From CAVVAE01 sp963746185 (GTDB lineage Bacteria; Actinomycetota; Actinomycetes; Propionibacteriales; Nocardioidaceae): DNA of 64,000 nt. A program made the position numbers and the translations under genes. Below are positions 8,365-16,855 of this stretch, piece by piece (the stretch's first letter is position 1; every line of letters starts with the position of its first letter). The notes beneath the pieces were generated by a model that ran no database searches, had not been told where the DNA came from, and saw nothing but the letters and a program-made list of their open reading frames with translations. The stretch is from contig CAVVAE010000004.1 in assembly GCA_963746185.1 (NCBI GenBank), positions 868,001 to 932,000 on the forward strand, written 5' to 3'.

Positions 8365-9450
8365 GTGGCAGGCGGCGACAGACAATCACCCGAAGCACGG
8401 CTGCGGGCGACCTTGGCAGCGGTAGCGCCAGGGACTGAGCTGCGCGAAGGGCTCGAGCGGGTGCTGCGTGGACGGACCGGTGCACTCGTCGTACTCGGCA
8501 ACGACCGCACAGTCGAGTCGATCTGCACGGGTGGCTTTGCCCTTCATATCGAGTTCACCGCCACCGCACTGCGCGAGCTGTCGAAGATGGACGGCGCCGT
8601 CATCTGCGACAAGGACGCCGACCGCATCATGCTCGCCGGCGTGCACCTGATGCCGGATTCGGCGATCGTCACGCAAGAGACCGGCACGCGCCACCGCACC
8701 GCCGATCGGGTCGCACGCCAGACCGGCTTCCCTGTCATCTCGGTCTCACAGTCGATGCACATCATCGCCTTGTACGTCGGCGACACGCGTTACGTGCTTG
8801 AAGACACCGGGTCGATCTTGTCGAAAGCCAACCAGGCGCTCGCCACGCTGGAGCGCTACAAGATGCGTCTCGACGAGGTGTCCGGGACGTTGTCCGCCCT
8901 CGAGATCGAAGACCTGGTCACCGTGCGCGATGTCGCGTCGGTCGCCCAACGGCTTGAGATGGTACTGAGGATCGCGAAGGAGATCGAGGACTACGTGCTC
9001 GAGCTCGGCACCGATGGGCGACTGCTTTCGCTGCAGCTTGATGAACTGGTGGCGGGCGTCGACCACGAGCGCGAATTGGTGATCCGCGACTACCTGACGA
9101 TAGGTCGCCGTGCGCGTAGCGCCGAAGCGGTGCTCTTCGAGGTCGACTCGTTGTCGTCGACCGAGCTGCTCGACATCGGCACCGTCGGACGAGCCTTGGG
9201 GCTCGGAGGTGCCGAAAGCCTCGACAGCGCGGTCAGTCCACGCGGCTACCGGCTGTTGGCGAAGGTTCCCCGCCTGCCCGGCGCCGTCGTGGAGCGGCTC
9301 GTCGACCACTTCGGGACCCTGCAGAAGCTGCTCGCGGCCAGCATCGACGACCTGCAAGCCGTCGACGGTGTCGGTGACAGTCGCGCCCGTTCCGTGCGTG
9401 AGGGGTTGTCGCGGCTCGCCGAGTCGAGCATCCTCGAGCGCTACGTCTGA
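8365..9450 (+). CDS. disA: DNA integrity scanning protein DisA (diadenylate cyclase)
   Basis: 361 residues. The N-terminal DAC domain has the two nucleotide-binding motifs DGA (76-78) and RHR (109-111). A linker helix region follows, and then a C-terminal helix-hairpin-helix DNA-binding domain (LLAASIDDLQAVDGVGDSRA). DisA makes the second messenger c-di-AMP from two ATP and is inhibited by branched DNA; RadA, encoded just upstream, is a known modulator of DisA in other bacteria. GTG start at 8365. The 154 bases between radA and disA hold no gene that I can see. Confidence 0.97.
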   Translation: MAGGDRQSPEARLRATLAAVAPGTELREGLERVLRGRTGALVVLGNDRTVESICTGGFALHIEFTATALRELSKMDGAVICDKDADRIMLAGVHLMPDSAIVTQETGTRHRTADRVARQTGFPVISVSQSMHIIALYVGDTRYVLEDTGSILSKANQALATLERYKMRLDEVSGTLSALEIEDLVTVRDVASVAQRLEMVLRIAKEIEDYVLELGTDGRLLSLQLDELVAGVDHERELVIRDYLTIGRRARSAEAVLFEVDSLSSTELLDIGTVGRALGLGGAESLDSAVSPRGYRLLAKVPRLPGAVVERLVDHFGTLQKLLAASIDDLQAVDGVGDSRARSVREGLSRLAESSILERYV

Positions 9451-9464
9451 CCGGCCAACCGCCG

Positions 9465-10202
9465 CTAGTTCGCGATGTCGAAATACGCGCGCTGTGGCTC
9501 GCCGCCGATCAACGCCGCCTGCACCCAGTAGCCGCCGGCCTCTGGGAGACTGTCCGCCGGCTGACAGTCCTCGGTCGAGCGCTTGCCGTTCCAGCGGAAC
9601 TCATACGCCGTCGGCGGATCTTGCCGGGCCACGATCTCCTTCACCCGAAGTGCGTCGGGACAGTCTTCGCTCGACCAGACCACGTCATCGCCTGAGGTGA
9701 TCCGGGCGACCATCGTGGTCGGCGTGATCGCGAGTGTGCACGCGGGAGTCGACGTACTCGTGAAGATGAAGGTCGCGGAGTTGGGCTGTCCGGCCTTTGC
9801 GTCCGAGACGTCGATCTCGAGGTCGACGTCGGCCGGATCGCAGTCACCGGTCGGTGTCGCAAGCGGGGTGCGTGTGGATTGCGTGGGGTCAGGCGTCTTG
9901 GGCTGTTTCGACTTCGGCTGTGTCTTGGTCCCGTTATCCGGCTTGCCGTCTTGCTGCTTGGTGCCGTCGTCCGGCTTGCTGTGATGCTTCTTGGCTTGGT
10001 GGTCCGTGTCTGGACCGTTGCTCGACGGCACCGTTGTCGTCGGACTCAGATCAGCGGCGCCGGACTCGTTGGCGCTACCGCGACCACTGACGAGCCACCA
10101 CACCAACGACGTCACGAGCACAATGATGGCAAGCAGCCAGAGGCGCCTCGCCCAGTAGACCCTTGGCGGCAGTGGGCCAGAAGGCCGGATCACACTGCTC
10201 AT
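9465..10202 (-). CDS. Hypothetical membrane-anchored protein with Thr/Lys/Pro-rich linker
   Basis: 245 residues. A short cytoplasmic N-terminus, one transmembrane segment at about residues 20-41 (RLWLLAIIVLVTSLVWWLV) and a low-complexity Ser/Thr/Lys/Asp/Pro stretch (about 55-115) precede a C-terminal folded domain of about 125 residues. That domain contains a C-D-P-A-D and three further cysteines spaced as in two disulphides. The topology suggests an extracytoplasmic domain. The gene occupies the same place and orientation as M. tuberculosis Rv3587c between disA and mutY. Function unknown. It converges with disA, the stops being 14 bases apart. Confidence 0.7.
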   Translation of the reverse strand: MSSVIRPSGPLPPRVYWARRLWLLAIIVLVTSLVWWLVSGRGSANESGAADLSPTTTVPSSNGPDTDHQAKKHHSKPDDGTKQQDGKPDNGTKTQPKSKQPKTPDPTQSTRTPLATPTGDCDPADVDLEIDVSDAKAGQPNSATFIFTSTSTPACTLAITPTTMVARITSGDDVVWSSEDCPDALRVKEIVARQDPPTAYEFRWNGKRSTEDCQPADSLPEAGGYWVQAALIGGEPQRAYFDIAN

Positions 10203-10253
10203 TCGTCAACGCTAACGCGGCCATCGCTCGAATCGTGGCATCATCGCCTCGAC

Positions 10254-11126
10254 ATGCCTACATCGCTTGCGCACAAGCCCATTCTGGGCTGGTACGACGA
10301 CCACCAGCGCACGCTCCCGTGGCGTGAACACGGAGTCGGGGCGTGGGCCGTGCTCGTCAGCGAGGTCATGCTGCAGCAGACGCCGGTGATCCGGGTGCTG
10401 CCGGCCTATGACGCTTGGTTGCGACGCTGGCCGACTCCGGCTGCTCTGGCCGCGGAGTCGCCGGGTGAGGCGGTGCGGATGTGGGGGCGCCTGGGTTACC
10501 CGCGACGGGCGTTGCGCCTGCACGCGGCGGCGACTGTCATCGACGAGAAGTACGACGGGCAGGTGCCGACGTCGTACGACCAGCTGAGGGCGTTACCCGG
10601 TATCGGCGACTACACCGCGGCCGCGGTGATGGCGTTCGCGTATCACCAACGAGCGCCCGTTCTCGACACGAACGTGAGGCGGGTGCTGGGGCGGCTCTTC
10701 GGCGGCGCCCAGTTTCCAGCGACCGGCCAAACGAGGTCAGAGCGAGAACTGGCGCTCGGCGTTCTCCCCGACGACGGCGAAGTCGCGGCCACCTGGAGCG
10801 TCGCCGTGATGGAGCTGGGGGCACTGGTCTGCACGGCCCGGTCACCGCAGTGCGATGCGTGCCCGGTGTCGGAGCTGTGCCGTTGGCGCAACACGGGATA
10901 CCCGGCCTACGACGGGCCGTCTCGCCGCGGACAGACCTATGCCGGCACCGATCGACAATGCAGAGGGCGAATTCTGGAACTTCTGAGAGATAGCGAAACC
11001 ACGGTGCCGCGGTCGGCCGTGGCGACCCTCTGGGACGAGCCGGTCCAACGCGATCGCGCACTCGCCTCGTTGCTCGAGGACGGTCTCGTCGTTGCCCGAG
11101 GCGACGACGACCTTGCGCTGCCGTGA
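10254..11126 (+). CDS. mutY: A/G-specific adenine glycosylase MutY
   Basis: 290 residues from the ATG at 10254. A longer open frame exists upstream, but it is only antisense to the membrane protein gene. Features: LPWREHGVGAWAVLVSEVMLQQT with catalytic Glu37, helix-hairpin-helix LPGIGDYTA (114-122), catalytic Asp138 in VLDTN, and the [4Fe-4S] cysteines 193, 200, 203 and 209 (C-x6-C-x2-C-x5-C). It removes adenine mispaired with 8-oxoguanine. The C-terminal NUDIX-like 8-oxoG domain is absent, as is usual for the short actinobacterial form; a 70-residue winged-helix-like tail is present instead. Confidence 0.93.
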   Translation: MPTSLAHKPILGWYDDHQRTLPWREHGVGAWAVLVSEVMLQQTPVIRVLPAYDAWLRRWPTPAALAAESPGEAVRMWGRLGYPRRALRLHAAATVIDEKYDGQVPTSYDQLRALPGIGDYTAAAVMAFAYHQRAPVLDTNVRRVLGRLFGGAQFPATGQTRSERELALGVLPDDGEVAATWSVAVMELGALVCTARSPQCDACPVSELCRWRNTGYPAYDGPSRRGQTYAGTDRQCRGRILELLRDSETTVPRSAVATLWDEPVQRDRALASLLEDGLVVARGDDDLALP

Positions 11127-11127
11127 C

Positions 11128-11283
11128 CTAGGAGTTGCGGTAGTAGTCCTCGGGTCCGCGACGCTCGTCAAGGCGGTCGCGGTCAGGGCGCTCAACGCGG
11201 ATCATCTTCGGCTTCTGCTTGGTGGCCCAGAACGCCCACGCCGCCATGCCAAGTGCGATTGCTCCCACCATGAGGTTCATCAT
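11128..11283 (-). CDS. Small single-pass membrane protein, hypothetical
   Basis: 51 residues from the ATG at 11281-11283, preceded by AAGGAG about eight bases upstream on the minus strand; the longer in-frame ORF from 11358 lacks such a site and would cross the terminator hairpin. One transmembrane helix (residues 2-21) is followed by a charged tail (PDRDRLDERRGPEDYYRNS). Function unknown. It is convergent with mutY, the stops being adjacent. Confidence 0.55.
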   Translation of the reverse strand: MMNLMVGAIALGMAAWAFWATKQKPKMIRVERPDRDRLDERRGPEDYYRNS

Positions 11284-11332
11284 CGCCACCCACTCCTTCG
11301 CAGCCACTAGGCTGCCTGCTTTGCAGTGTAGC

Positions 11333-11354
11333 CCGGGTTGTTTGGACAACCCGG
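11333..11354 (-). terminator. Hairpin downstream of clpC
   Basis: A perfect 9-bp inverted repeat (CCGGGTTGT and its complement) with a TTGG loop lies 32 bases beyond the clpC stop, and the outer GTGT/ACAC may extend the stem. It separates clpC from the small membrane protein gene. There is no U-tract. Confidence 0.6.
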
Positions 11355-11385
11355 ACACACAGCATCAAACCGGCTTCCGTCAGAC

Positions 11386-13920
11386 CTACTGGCTCGGCGG
11401 AACCGTCTTCTCCTCGACCGGCGGGGTCTCCTCGATCGGCGGCGCGTCGGGCAGTTCGGACTTCGGAGTGCCCTTGAACGTGAACTGCTCGTTAGTCCCT
11501 TCGCCCTCGACGTCGACCAGCACGATCTGACCGGGACCGACCTCGCCGTACAGCATCTTCTCGGCGAGCACGTCTTCGAGATCGCGCTGGACGGTACGAC
11601 GCAGCGGCCTGGCCCCCAGCACTGGGTCGAAGCCGCGAGTCGCGAGCAGCACCTTGGCCTTGTGGGTCAGCTCGAGCGCCATGTCGCGGTCCTTCATGCG
11701 CTCCTCGACGGCGTCGATCATGTAGTCGACCATCGAGATGATCTCGTCCTGTGTCAGCGGCGGGAAGACGATGATCTCGTCAACACGGTTGAGGAACTCC
11801 GGCCGGAAGTGCTGCTTGAGCTCGTCGGTGACCTTTGCCTTCATCCGGTCATACGACCCCTGCTGGTCGCTGGACTGGCTGAACCCGAGGCCCATGCCCT
11901 TGGCGATGTCACGGGTACCAAGGTTGGTCGTCATGATGATGACGGTGTTCTTGAAGTCGATCACGCGTCCCTGCGAGTCGGTCAGGCGACCTTCCTCGAG
12001 GATCTGCAACAGCGAGTTGAAGATGTCGGGGTGCGCCTTCTCGACCTCGTCGAACAGCACCACGGAGAACGGCTTGCGGCGGACCTTCTCGGTCAGCTGG
12101 CCACCTTCTTCGTAGCCGACATAGCCGGGAGGCGAGCCGAACAGCCGCGAGATCGTGTGCTTCTCGGAGAACTCGCTCATGTCGAGCTGGATCAGCGCGT
12201 CCTCGTCGCCGAACAGGAACTCCGCGAGCGTCTTGGACAGCCAGGTCTTACCGACACCGGACGGGCCGGCGAAGATGAACGAGCCACCGGGACGCTTCGG
12301 GTCCTTCAGGCCGGCACGGGTACGACGGATCGCCCGCGACAGCGCCTTGATCGCCTCGTCCTGGCCGATCACGCGCTTGTGCAGCTCGTCTTCCATCTTG
12401 AGCAGCCTGGTGGACTCGGCCTCGCTGAGCTTGACGATCGGGATACCGGTCGCCGTAGCCAGCACTTCGGCAATCAGCTCCTCGTCGACCTCGGCGACGA
12501 CGTCCATGTCGCCGGCCTTCCACTGCTTCTCACGCTCGGTCTTGGCGACGATGAGCTTCTTCTCTTCATCGCGCAGCGAGGCAGCGAGCTCGAAGTCCTG
12601 CGCGTCGATCGCGCCTTCCTTCTGCCGCCGTACTTCGGCGATCTTCTCGTCGAACTCCCGCAGGTCGGGCGGCGCGGTCATCCGGCGGATCCGCAGCCGC
12701 GAGCCGGCCTCGTCGATCAGGTCGATGGCCTTGTCGGGAAGGAACCGGTCGGAGATGTAGCGAGCCGCGAGCGTTGCAGCCGAGACGAGCGCCTCGTCGG
12801 TGATCGTGACGCGGTGGTGCGCTTCATAGCGGTCGCGAAGGCCCTTGAGCATCTCGATCGTGTGCGCGATGGTCGGCTCAGCCACCTGGATCGGCTGGAA
12901 CCGCCGCTCGAGCGCAGCATCCTTCTCGAGATGCTTGCGGTACTCGTCGAGGGTGGTTGCGCCGATCGTCTGGAGCTCGCCGCGTGCCAGCATCGGCTTG
13001 AGGATGCTGGCGGCGTCGATGGCTCCCTCTGCGGCGCCGGCCCCCACGAGCGTGTGGATCTCGTCGATGAAGAGCACGATGTCGCCGCGGGTGCGGATCT
13101 CCTTGAGGACCTTCTTCAGGCGTTCCTCGAAGTCACCGCGGTAGCGCGAGCCTGCGACCAGAGCACCGAGGTCGAGGGTGTAGATCTGCTTGTCCTTGAG
13201 TGTCTCGGGCACGTCGCCCTTGACGATGTTTTGAGCCAGGCCGGCCACGATCGTGGTCTTGCCGACACCAGGCTCCCCGATGAGCACCGGGTTGTTCTTG
13301 GTGCGGCGCGACAAGATCTGCATGACGCGCTCGATCTCTTTGTCGCGCCCGATCACCGGATCGAGCTTGCCCTCTCGTGCTGCCTGGGTCAGGTTCTGAC
13401 CGAACTGGTCGAGCACGAGCGACGACGACGGAGCGCCCTCGGTGGGCGCACCGGCGGTGGCGGTTTCCTTGCCCTGGTAGCCGCTGAGCAGCTGGATGAC
13501 CTGCTGGCGCACCCGGTTGAGATCAGCGCCGAGCTTCACGAGCACCTGAGCTGCTACTCCTTCGCCCTCACGGATGAGGCCGAGCAGGATGTGCTCGGTG
13601 CCGATGTAGTTGTGGCCCAGCTGAAGCGCTTCGCGCAGGCTGAGCTCGAGGACCTTCTTGGCCCGGGGAGTGAAGGGAATGTGACCGCTGGGTGCCTGCT
13701 GGCCCTGGCCGATGATCTCCTCGACCTGTGCACGTACAGCTTCCAGCGAGATGTTGAGGCTCTCCAGCGCCTTGGCAGCCACGCCCTCACCCTCGTGGAT
13801 GAGTCCCAGGAGGATGTGTTCGGTCCCGATGTAGTTGTGGCTGAGCATCCTGGCTTCTTCCTGGGCCAGGACGACGACGCGCCGTGCGCGGTCGGTGAAC
13901 CTCTCGAACATGTGACTCAT
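11386..13920 (-). CDS. clpC: ATP-dependent Clp protease ATP-binding subunit ClpC
   Basis: About 844 residues. Two N-terminal Clp repeats (each with the HNYIGTEHILLGLI pattern) come first, followed by AAA1 with Walker A GEPGVGKTT. The middle domain contains a UVR motif (QDFELAASLRDEEKK). AAA2 has Walker A GPSGVGKTW, and the C-terminus is ClpC-like. It unfolds substrates for ClpP and is essential in mycobacteria. Start: the ATG at 13918-13920 (MSHMFERF) or the one at 13909-13911; AAGGAG lies just upstream, and the ORF beyond is not conserved. A ClgR-like operator lies about 160 bases upstream, and a hairpin follows the stop. Confidence 0.96.
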   Translation of the reverse strand: MSHMFERFTDRARRVVVLAQEEARMLSHNYIGTEHILLGLIHEGEGVAAKALESLNISLEAVRAQVEEIIGQGQQAPSGHIPFTPRAKKVLELSLREALQLGHNYIGTEHILLGLIREGEGVAAQVLVKLGADLNRVRQQVIQLLSGYQGKETATAGAPTEGAPSSSLVLDQFGQNLTQAAREGKLDPVIGRDKEIERVMQILSRRTKNNPVLIGEPGVGKTTIVAGLAQNIVKGDVPETLKDKQIYTLDLGALVAGSRYRGDFEERLKKVLKEIRTRGDIVLFIDEIHTLVGAGAAEGAIDAASILKPMLARGELQTIGATTLDEYRKHLEKDAALERRFQPIQVAEPTIAHTIEMLKGLRDRYEAHHRVTITDEALVSAATLAARYISDRFLPDKAIDLIDEAGSRLRIRRMTAPPDLREFDEKIAEVRRQKEGAIDAQDFELAASLRDEEKKLIVAKTEREKQWKAGDMDVVAEVDEELIAEVLATATGIPIVKLSEAESTRLLKMEDELHKRVIGQDEAIKALSRAIRRTRAGLKDPKRPGGSFIFAGPSGVGKTWLSKTLAEFLFGDEDALIQLDMSEFSEKHTISRLFGSPPGYVGYEEGGQLTEKVRRKPFSVVLFDEVEKAHPDIFNSLLQILEEGRLTDSQGRVIDFKNTVIIMTTNLGTRDIAKGMGLGFSQSSDQQGSYDRMKAKVTDELKQHFRPEFLNRVDEIIVFPPLTQDEIISMVDYMIDAVEERMKDRDMALELTHKAKVLLATRGFDPVLGARPLRRTVQRDLEDVLAEKMLYGEVGPGQIVLVDVEGEGTNEQFTFKGTPKSELPDAPPIEETPPVEEKTVPPSQ

Positions 13921-14078
13921 CGCTCCTTGGTTGTGCGCTTCACACCATGTTAGTCGGAGACCCCAGGGACGTACCCTCTGATGGAAACAACCGGCCGAAC
14001 GGCCATACCGGGGAATGACACGGTGAAAGTGACAACCAGCCAACCGCTGGGGATGTTCCCCGTAAGCCGCCCCAGGAG

Positions 14079-14096
14079 TTACGCCGCAGGCGAACA
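14079..14096 (-). promoter_or_regulatory. Candidate ClgR operator upstream of clpC
   Basis: On the minus strand the site reads TGTTCGCCTGCGGCGTAA. It contains CGC-N5-GCG with flanking T/A and matches the published corynebacterial ClgR consensus (WNNWCGCYNANRGCGWWS, recalled from memory) at all but two positions. It is about 160 bases before the clpC start, where ClgR activates clp genes in related actinobacteria. Assigned by eye only. Confidence 0.4.
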
Positions 14097-14133
14097 CCGC
14101 CCGAGCAGCAGGCTCAGAACCGCCTCAGAGTGG

Positions 14134-14454
14134 CTAGTGGGCCGCGTCGTACGCGGTTTTGATGTCGGCGGGCACTCGGCCGCGTTCAGACACCTGGTAG
14201 CCGTTTTCCCGTGCCCATTCGCGGATCTCTGACGCATTGACGCCGCTGGCCCGGCCGCGTGAGCCGCGCCGGCCCCGAGCGGGTGTACGACGTGCGCCTC
14301 CCACGTATTTTGCGAGGGCGTCCCGTAGGCGCGCGGCATTCTTTGCGTTGAGGTCGATCTCATAATTGACGCCGTCCAACGCAAACATCACAGTTTCGTC
14401 GGCACTGCTGCCATCAAGATCGTCTTCGAGGACGACGTGCACCCTTTGAGCCAC
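14134..14454 (-). CDS. lsr2: Lsr2 family nucleoid-associated protein
   Basis: 106 residues with the two Lsr2 modules. The N-terminal dimerisation domain holds VVLEDDLDGSSADETVMFALDGVNYEIDL. A basic linker (RRTPARGRRGSRGR) leads to the C-terminal DNA-binding domain with EIREWARENGYQVSERGR, where the RGR loop enters the minor groove of AT-rich DNA. It acts as the H-NS analogue of actinobacteria and silences foreign AT-rich genes. The position between clpC and lysS is conserved. About 210 bases lie between it and the clpC start; they contain the ClgR-like site and no gene. Confidence 0.95.
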   Translation of the reverse strand: MAQRVHVVLEDDLDGSSADETVMFALDGVNYEIDLNAKNAARLRDALAKYVGGARRTPARGRRGSRGRASGVNASEIREWARENGYQVSERGRVPADIKTAYDAAH

Positions 14455-14544
14455 CGGAATCTCCTTATCGCGAGCTTGAGCGTGCCTACGCTAACAGCAC
14501 ATTCCTAGCGACGCGACCCGGGCTATTTCGAAAGCCGCCAGCCG

Positions 14545-16059
14545 TCATTCCGGACGCAACACGGGGAACAGAATTGACTCGCGAATTCCGACACCCCATA
14601 ACAACATGACAAGCCGATCAATACCCATGCCCATCCCGCCTGCCGGTGGCATGCCAAACTCCAACGCACGAAGGAAGTTCTCGTCCAGCTCCATCGCCTC
14701 TGCGTCTCCCTCAGCGGCCAGGATCGACTGCGCAACGAGGCGTTCTCGTTGCACCACGGGGTCATTCAGTTCCGAATACGCCGGTGCAAGTTCGACGCCA
14801 TTGATGATCAGGTCGAACGCCTCACCCAAGCCAGGAATGCTGCGGTGACGCTTTGCGAGTGGTTTGAGCTGTTCGGGATAGTCGCGAACGAAAGTCGGCG
14901 TCATCAACGTGGGCTCGACAAGCTGTTCGTAGAGTTCGACAAGAATATCGGGAGCACCCCACCCAGGCTGCAACGCAACGTCGTGCTTGTCTGCATAATC
15001 GCGCAACTTTTCTGCGGGAGTCTCAGCAGTGACTTGTTCACTTACGGCGTCTGAGACAAGGGTAAGAAGAGGGACATGGCGCCATTCACCTTCGAGATCG
15101 ATCTCCGTGCCGTCGCGGGCCGTGATCACGGTGCGATCAACGGCCTGTGCGGCCTCGACAACAAGCGTTTGGAGAAGGCTGGCCATCGTGTCGTAGTCGC
15201 CGTAGGCCTCGTAAGCCTCCAGCATCGAGAAGTCGACGGCGTGCGTGGAGTCGATGCCTTCGTTGCGGAACGTTCGCCCGATCTCGTAGACCTTCTCCAC
15301 CCCGCCGACCAGCGCCTTCTTGAGGTCGAGCTCGAGCGCGATGCGCAACACCATGTCCTGGTCGAGGGCATTCAGGTGCGTGCGGAAAGGTCGCGCGGTG
15401 GCGCCGCCGTTCGTGAGCTGAAGGATGGGCATCTCGACCTCGAGATAGCCCAGCCGGTCGAGGGTGGAGCGCAGGGACTTGAGCACGGCCGCCTTGCCGC
15501 GCACGATGTCGCGCGCCTCCGGCCGCACGATCATGTCGACGTACCGGAGCCGCATGCGCGCTTCATCAGACAACGGCTTGTGCTCGTTGGGGAGCGGTCG
15601 CAGGGTTTTGGCGGCCATCTGCCAGGTCACGACCTGCACCGACAGCTCGCCTCGACGACTCGTGATCACCTCTCCCTGGACAGCAAGGTGGTCACCGATG
15701 TCGACGAATGCCTTGAAGTCAGAGAACGACTCCTCGCCGAGATCGCCGAGGGAAAACATGGCTTGCAGCTCGGTGCCGTCGCCTGCGCGGAGCCTCGCGA
15801 AGCACAGCTTGCCGGTGTTGCGGAGGAAGATGACCCTTCCGGTCACGGCGACGTGGTCGCCGGTGCGATGGTCAGGGCCAAGACTCTCGGCGTCGTAGGT
15901 CGCGACAACGTCGGCAAGGGTGTTGGTCCTCGTCACGGACACGGGATAGGGGTCGTGACCCTTCTCGATGAGTTTGTCCCGCTTCTCCCGACGCACTCGC
16001 ATCTGCTCGGGGAGATCATCACCCTCGGTGGGATGGCCGGTTTCGGTGGAATCTGCCAT
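14545..16059 (-). CDS. lysS: Lysine--tRNA ligase, class II
   Basis: 504 residues from the ATG at 16057-16059; the longer ORF adds sequence from the coaX 3' region. An OB-fold anticodon-binding domain (residues about 55-170, with VAVTGRVIFLRNTGKLCFARLR) precedes the class II catalytic core. Motif 1 is FLEVEMPIL-like (YLEVEMPIL), motif 2 is YEIGRTFRNEGIDSTH and motif 3 is GMGMGIDRLVMLL, followed by SILFPVLRPE at the end. It charges tRNA-Lys. The stop is 90 bases from the lsr2 start and the start is about 22 bases from the coaX stop, so it fits the conserved coaX-lysS-lsr2 string. Confidence 0.96.
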   Translation of the reverse strand: MADSTETGHPTEGDDLPEQMRVRREKRDKLIEKGHDPYPVSVTRTNTLADVVATYDAESLGPDHRTGDHVAVTGRVIFLRNTGKLCFARLRAGDGTELQAMFSLGDLGEESFSDFKAFVDIGDHLAVQGEVITSRRGELSVQVVTWQMAAKTLRPLPNEHKPLSDEARMRLRYVDMIVRPEARDIVRGKAAVLKSLRSTLDRLGYLEVEMPILQLTNGGATARPFRTHLNALDQDMVLRIALELDLKKALVGGVEKVYEIGRTFRNEGIDSTHAVDFSMLEAYEAYGDYDTMASLLQTLVVEAAQAVDRTVITARDGTEIDLEGEWRHVPLLTLVSDAVSEQVTAETPAEKLRDYADKHDVALQPGWGAPDILVELYEQLVEPTLMTPTFVRDYPEQLKPLAKRHRSIPGLGEAFDLIINGVELAPAYSELNDPVVQRERLVAQSILAAEGDAEAMELDENFLRALEFGMPPAGGMGMGIDRLVMLLWGVGIRESILFPVLRPE

Positions 16060-16081
16060 GGGGACGAGGCTACGGCATCGA

Positions 16082-16855
16082 CTACTGACGACTGCGCTCA
16101 TAGATGATGCGTAGGCCGTGCAACGTGAGATGTGGTTCCTGGTCGGTGAGCGAGGTGCACGCGGAGACAACGGCTGAGTCCAAGGCGCCGGTCGCGATGA
16201 CGCGAGGACGGTCGCTCGCTGCGAGCTCACTCACCATGTTGGCGACCATCCCGTCGACCAAGCCGGCGAAACCGTGAACCGCGCCGGACTGGAGGGCCTC
16301 GATCGTGTTCTTGGCAATCACGTTGCGCGGCCGCTCGACTTCGACCTGCCGAAGCTGCGCACCCCTTTCTCGTAGGGCTGCGACCGAGATGTCGATGCCA
16401 GGCGCGATGGCTCCTCCGACGTACTGCCCGGCATCGTTGACGACCTCGAACGCGATCGCCGTCCCGAAGTCGACCACGATGCACGGACCTCCGAAGATCG
16501 CTGCCGCAGCCACCGCGTTCGCAACCCGATCTGTGCCGACCTCGCGAGGGTTGTCCATCAGCACCGGCAGCCCGCTCTTGACTCCCGGCCCGACGACGAT
16601 GCAGGAGACGTCGGCGAAATGCCGGCTGATCATCGAACGCAGCTCGTGGAGCACCACAGGAACGGTCGAGGACACGCAGATGCCGTGGACCTCAGGAGAC
16701 GGGCCCTGCTGCAGGAGGCCGTTGACCAGAAGCGCCCACTCGTCGGCGGTCCGGTGCGCGTCGGTCGCCACTCGCCAGTGATGCACGAGGGCGTCGTCGT
16801 CGAACAAGCCAAACGTCGTATGAGCGTTGCGCACGCTGACGCAGAGCAGGCTCAT
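16082..16855 (-). CDS. coaX: Type III pantothenate kinase (CoaX) homologue with degenerate active site
   Basis: 257 residues aligning along the full CoaX length: PREVGTDRVANAVAA, IVVDFGTAIAFEVV, GGAIAPGIDIS, KNTIEALQSGAVHGFAGLVDG and the C-terminal LTLHGLRIIYER. The first catalytic motif, normally D-V-G-N-T, reads S-V-R-N-A (residues 7-11), so the Asp implicated in phosphoryl transfer is Ser and the glycine is Arg. The other two acidic positions (D in GTDR, D in DFGTA) remain. M. tuberculosis CoaX also has D-V-R-N and is reported inactive as a kinase, so this copy may not phosphorylate pantothenate. The 3' end of the upstream nadBC gene overlaps it by four bases (ATGA). Confidence 0.88.
   Translation of the reverse strand: MSLLCVSVRNAHTTFGLFDDDALVHHWRVATDAHRTADEWALLVNGLLQQGPSPEVHGICVSSTVPVVLHELRSMISRHFADVSCIVVGPGVKSGLPVLMDNPREVGTDRVANAVAAAAIFGGPCIVVDFGTAIAFEVVNDAGQYVGGAIAPGIDISVAALRERGAQLRQVEVERPRNVIAKNTIEALQSGAVHGFAGLVDGMVANMVSELAASDRPRVIATGALDSAVVSACTSLTDQEPHLTLHGLRIIYERSRQ

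Noticed and set aside
9879..10253. 125-codon N-terminal extension of mutY
   Set aside because: It is antisense to the membrane protein gene; MutY homology begins right after the ATG at 10254.
11338..13953. 871-codon open frame on the plus strand opposite clpC
   Set aside because: It is the antisense shadow of clpC in high-GC DNA; its composition is low-complexity-like and it matches no protein pattern.
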